Below, in pieces: positions 63,109 to 64,000 of a stretch of DNA of 64,000 nucleotides. Under the pieces are notes generated by a model. The model had not been told where the DNA came from and ran no database searches. It saw only the letters and a list, made by a program, of their open reading frames with translations. The DNA comes from Pseudarcicella hirudinis (GTDB lineage Bacteria > Bacteroidota > Bacteroidia > Cytophagales > Spirosomataceae). Location of the stretch: the NCBI RefSeq assembly GCF_900115665.1, contig NZ_FOXH01000010.1, positions 158,326-222,325 on the forward strand, written 5' to 3'. A program made the position numbers and the translations under genes. Every line of letters starts with the position of its first letter. Positions within the stretch are counted from its first letter, which is position 1.

Positions 63109-64000
63109 TTTTTTAAGACATTATATGCGTTTGTAAATATTCTCTTTCTGTTTTCATTGTTCTCGGCTTTTGTGTTGACTACCTTTGAAACAAGTTTAAA
63201 CTTTTCATCAAAATTCTCATTACTAGGTATGGCTTCATCTGAAGCTTTATTTCCATCATTTAATTTCCAATACCACATACCAGATAGACAAGAGATTTCC
63301 ATATCATCAAAGGCTTCATCTGGATCTGACACCACTTTTTTGTAATCTCTACCCATTCCCTGAGCATAAAGCCAATCATCAAATTCTTTATATTGTTTTT
63401 TCCATGTTAAATGTAAGAAGCCATGCCCCCTATATGTATATCCATCACAACTAGCTTCCCCTCCATTCCCTCCTTCACATCTGTACACATAACAAAATAA
63501 GTTTTTACCAGCTTCTTTTGCTGAAATCTCACCAGCCCCACACCTGTATTTTTTAGGAACATCAGATAAAGTATTCCAATTATTTTTCTCATGACCTACA
63601 TTAACATCACTACACGATGCTCTATCATAAGGAGCCTCCTTCCATGTTTGATTAAACCATATTGACCATTTTCCTGTTTCGCTATAGCAAGTCCCTTCCT
63701 TGAAACTGTTACCTTTAAATTCTCCAGTTTCATGACCTACCTGCCCCAGGAAATGAGCCATCCTTAGTGGAGTATTTATCTCAAACTTATCTGAATATTT
63801 GTTCAACAAAGCAGCCACCTCATCACATCTGTCTTGTGGTGTGTCCGGAAATGTTTCATGTAATTGAGTACCTGTAACCGGAAAGGTAGCTTGATGGTCT
63901 TCCTGGGTTTTATCCCCATCACCCAAATACCCCCAAACAGCCTCTATTTTCTTGTCCTTCTCTGCTTTATCCAATACATTTACATTCAATACTATATTGC
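63105..64000 (-). CDS. GH19 (chitinase/endolysin-type) domain protein, 5' end beyond window
   Basis: The minus-strand frame is open to the right edge; no start codon is needed inside the window, and only a TTG at 63989 is available, so the protein is probably larger. The visible 298 codons contain a GH19-type lysozyme/chitinase domain: AHFLGQVGHETGEFK with the catalytic Glu of the HET motif, then YRGHGFLHLTWKKQYKEFDDW, the equivalent of YRGRGFIQLTG. GH19 enzymes of phages and effectors cut peptidoglycan or chitin. No signal peptide is seen in the visible part, so export, if any, is through an upstream domain or a secretion system not in the window. Confidence 0.85.
   Translation of the reverse strand, partial: NIVLNVNVLDKAEKDKKIEAVWGYLGDGDKTQEDHQATFPVTGTQLHETFPDTPQDRCDEVAALLNKYSDKFEINTPLRMAHFLGQVGHETGEFKGNSFKEGTCYSETGKWSIWFNQTWKEAPYDRASCSDVNVGHEKNNWNTLSDVPKKYRCGAGEISAKEAGKNLFCYVYRCEGGNGGEASCDGYTYRGHGFLHLTWKKQYKEFDDWLYAQGMGRDYKKVVSDPDEAFDDMEISCLSGMWYWKLNDGNKASDEAIPSNENFDEKFKLVSKVVNTKAENNENRKRIFTNAYNVLKK

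Noticed and set aside
1..64000. CRISPR arrays, rRNA or tRNA genes, long tandem repeats
   Set aside because: I looked for regularly spaced repeats and conserved RNA gene sequences on both strands and found none that could be supported.

Overview
The window looks like chromosomal DNA of a gliding-type Bacteroidota, most likely a member of the Cytophagales. The support is gene content: a type IX secretion and gliding cluster (PorP/SprF, GldK, GldL, GldM, GldN) plus a separate PorW/SprE gene, a SusC/SusD pair, an ECF sigma/FecR/STN trio, RNase Y, a ZapA operon, and -7 promoter elements of the Bacteroidota form TAnnTTTG. The genus cannot be fixed from the sequence alone. No rRNA, tRNA, CRISPR array or insertion sequence was found.

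Layout. 1-3.7 kb: two tandem DUF3857/transglutaminase-like secreted proteins; the first runs off the left edge and has Ser where the catalytic Cys is expected. 3.98-6.48 kb: an AT-rich segment (lipoprotein, small membrane protein, XRE regulator) bracketed by a perfect 23-bp direct repeat that is also the 3' end of def. 6.4-13.6 kb: housekeeping genes (def, TatD-type hydrolase, inorganic pyrophosphatase, sppA, bioB, a lipoprotein, a GNAT acetyltransferase). 13.7-18.8 kb: rny, zapA with a coiled-coil partner, a polysaccharide flippase and a small outer-membrane protein. A possible structured RNA lies between zapA and rny. 19-26 kb: a LytTR two-component pair divergent from an ECF sigma/anti-sigma/STN-surface-repeat operon, then a lipocalin-TonB_C-TPR fusion. 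26-35.7 kb: sucD, a DUF4271 protein, hemD, then porP and gldKLMN. 35.7-48 kb: uvrC, and a GntR-type regulator divergent from susC, susD and a large VCBS/ASPIC lipoprotein. Repeated AAGATA elements lie in the divergent promoter. 48-55.5 kb: PBP1A, a sulfite-dehydrogenase-like molybdoenzyme with a c-type cytochrome, an SDR, and PorW/SprE. 55.7-62 kb: an AtpZ-like protein, mrdA (PBP2), rodA, an MFS transporter and an unannotated kinase-fold-like protein. 62.3-64 kb: a secreted SH3-domain protein overlapping a GH19 (chitinase/lysozyme) domain protein that runs off the right edge, arranged like an effector/immunity pair.

How the genes work together. Much of the window serves the cell envelope: peptidoglycan synthesis and elongation (PBP1A, PBP2, RodA), division (ZapA), polysaccharide export (flippase), protein export and gliding (T9SS), nutrient uptake across the outer membrane (SusCD with its regulator) and envelope signalling (ECF/FecR/STN, LytS/LytTR). 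The parts that stand out as new or unexplained are the def-associated segment, the degenerate transglutaminase paralogue, the zapA-rny candidate RNA, the putative GntR operator set, the kinase-like protein and the GH19/SH3 pair.
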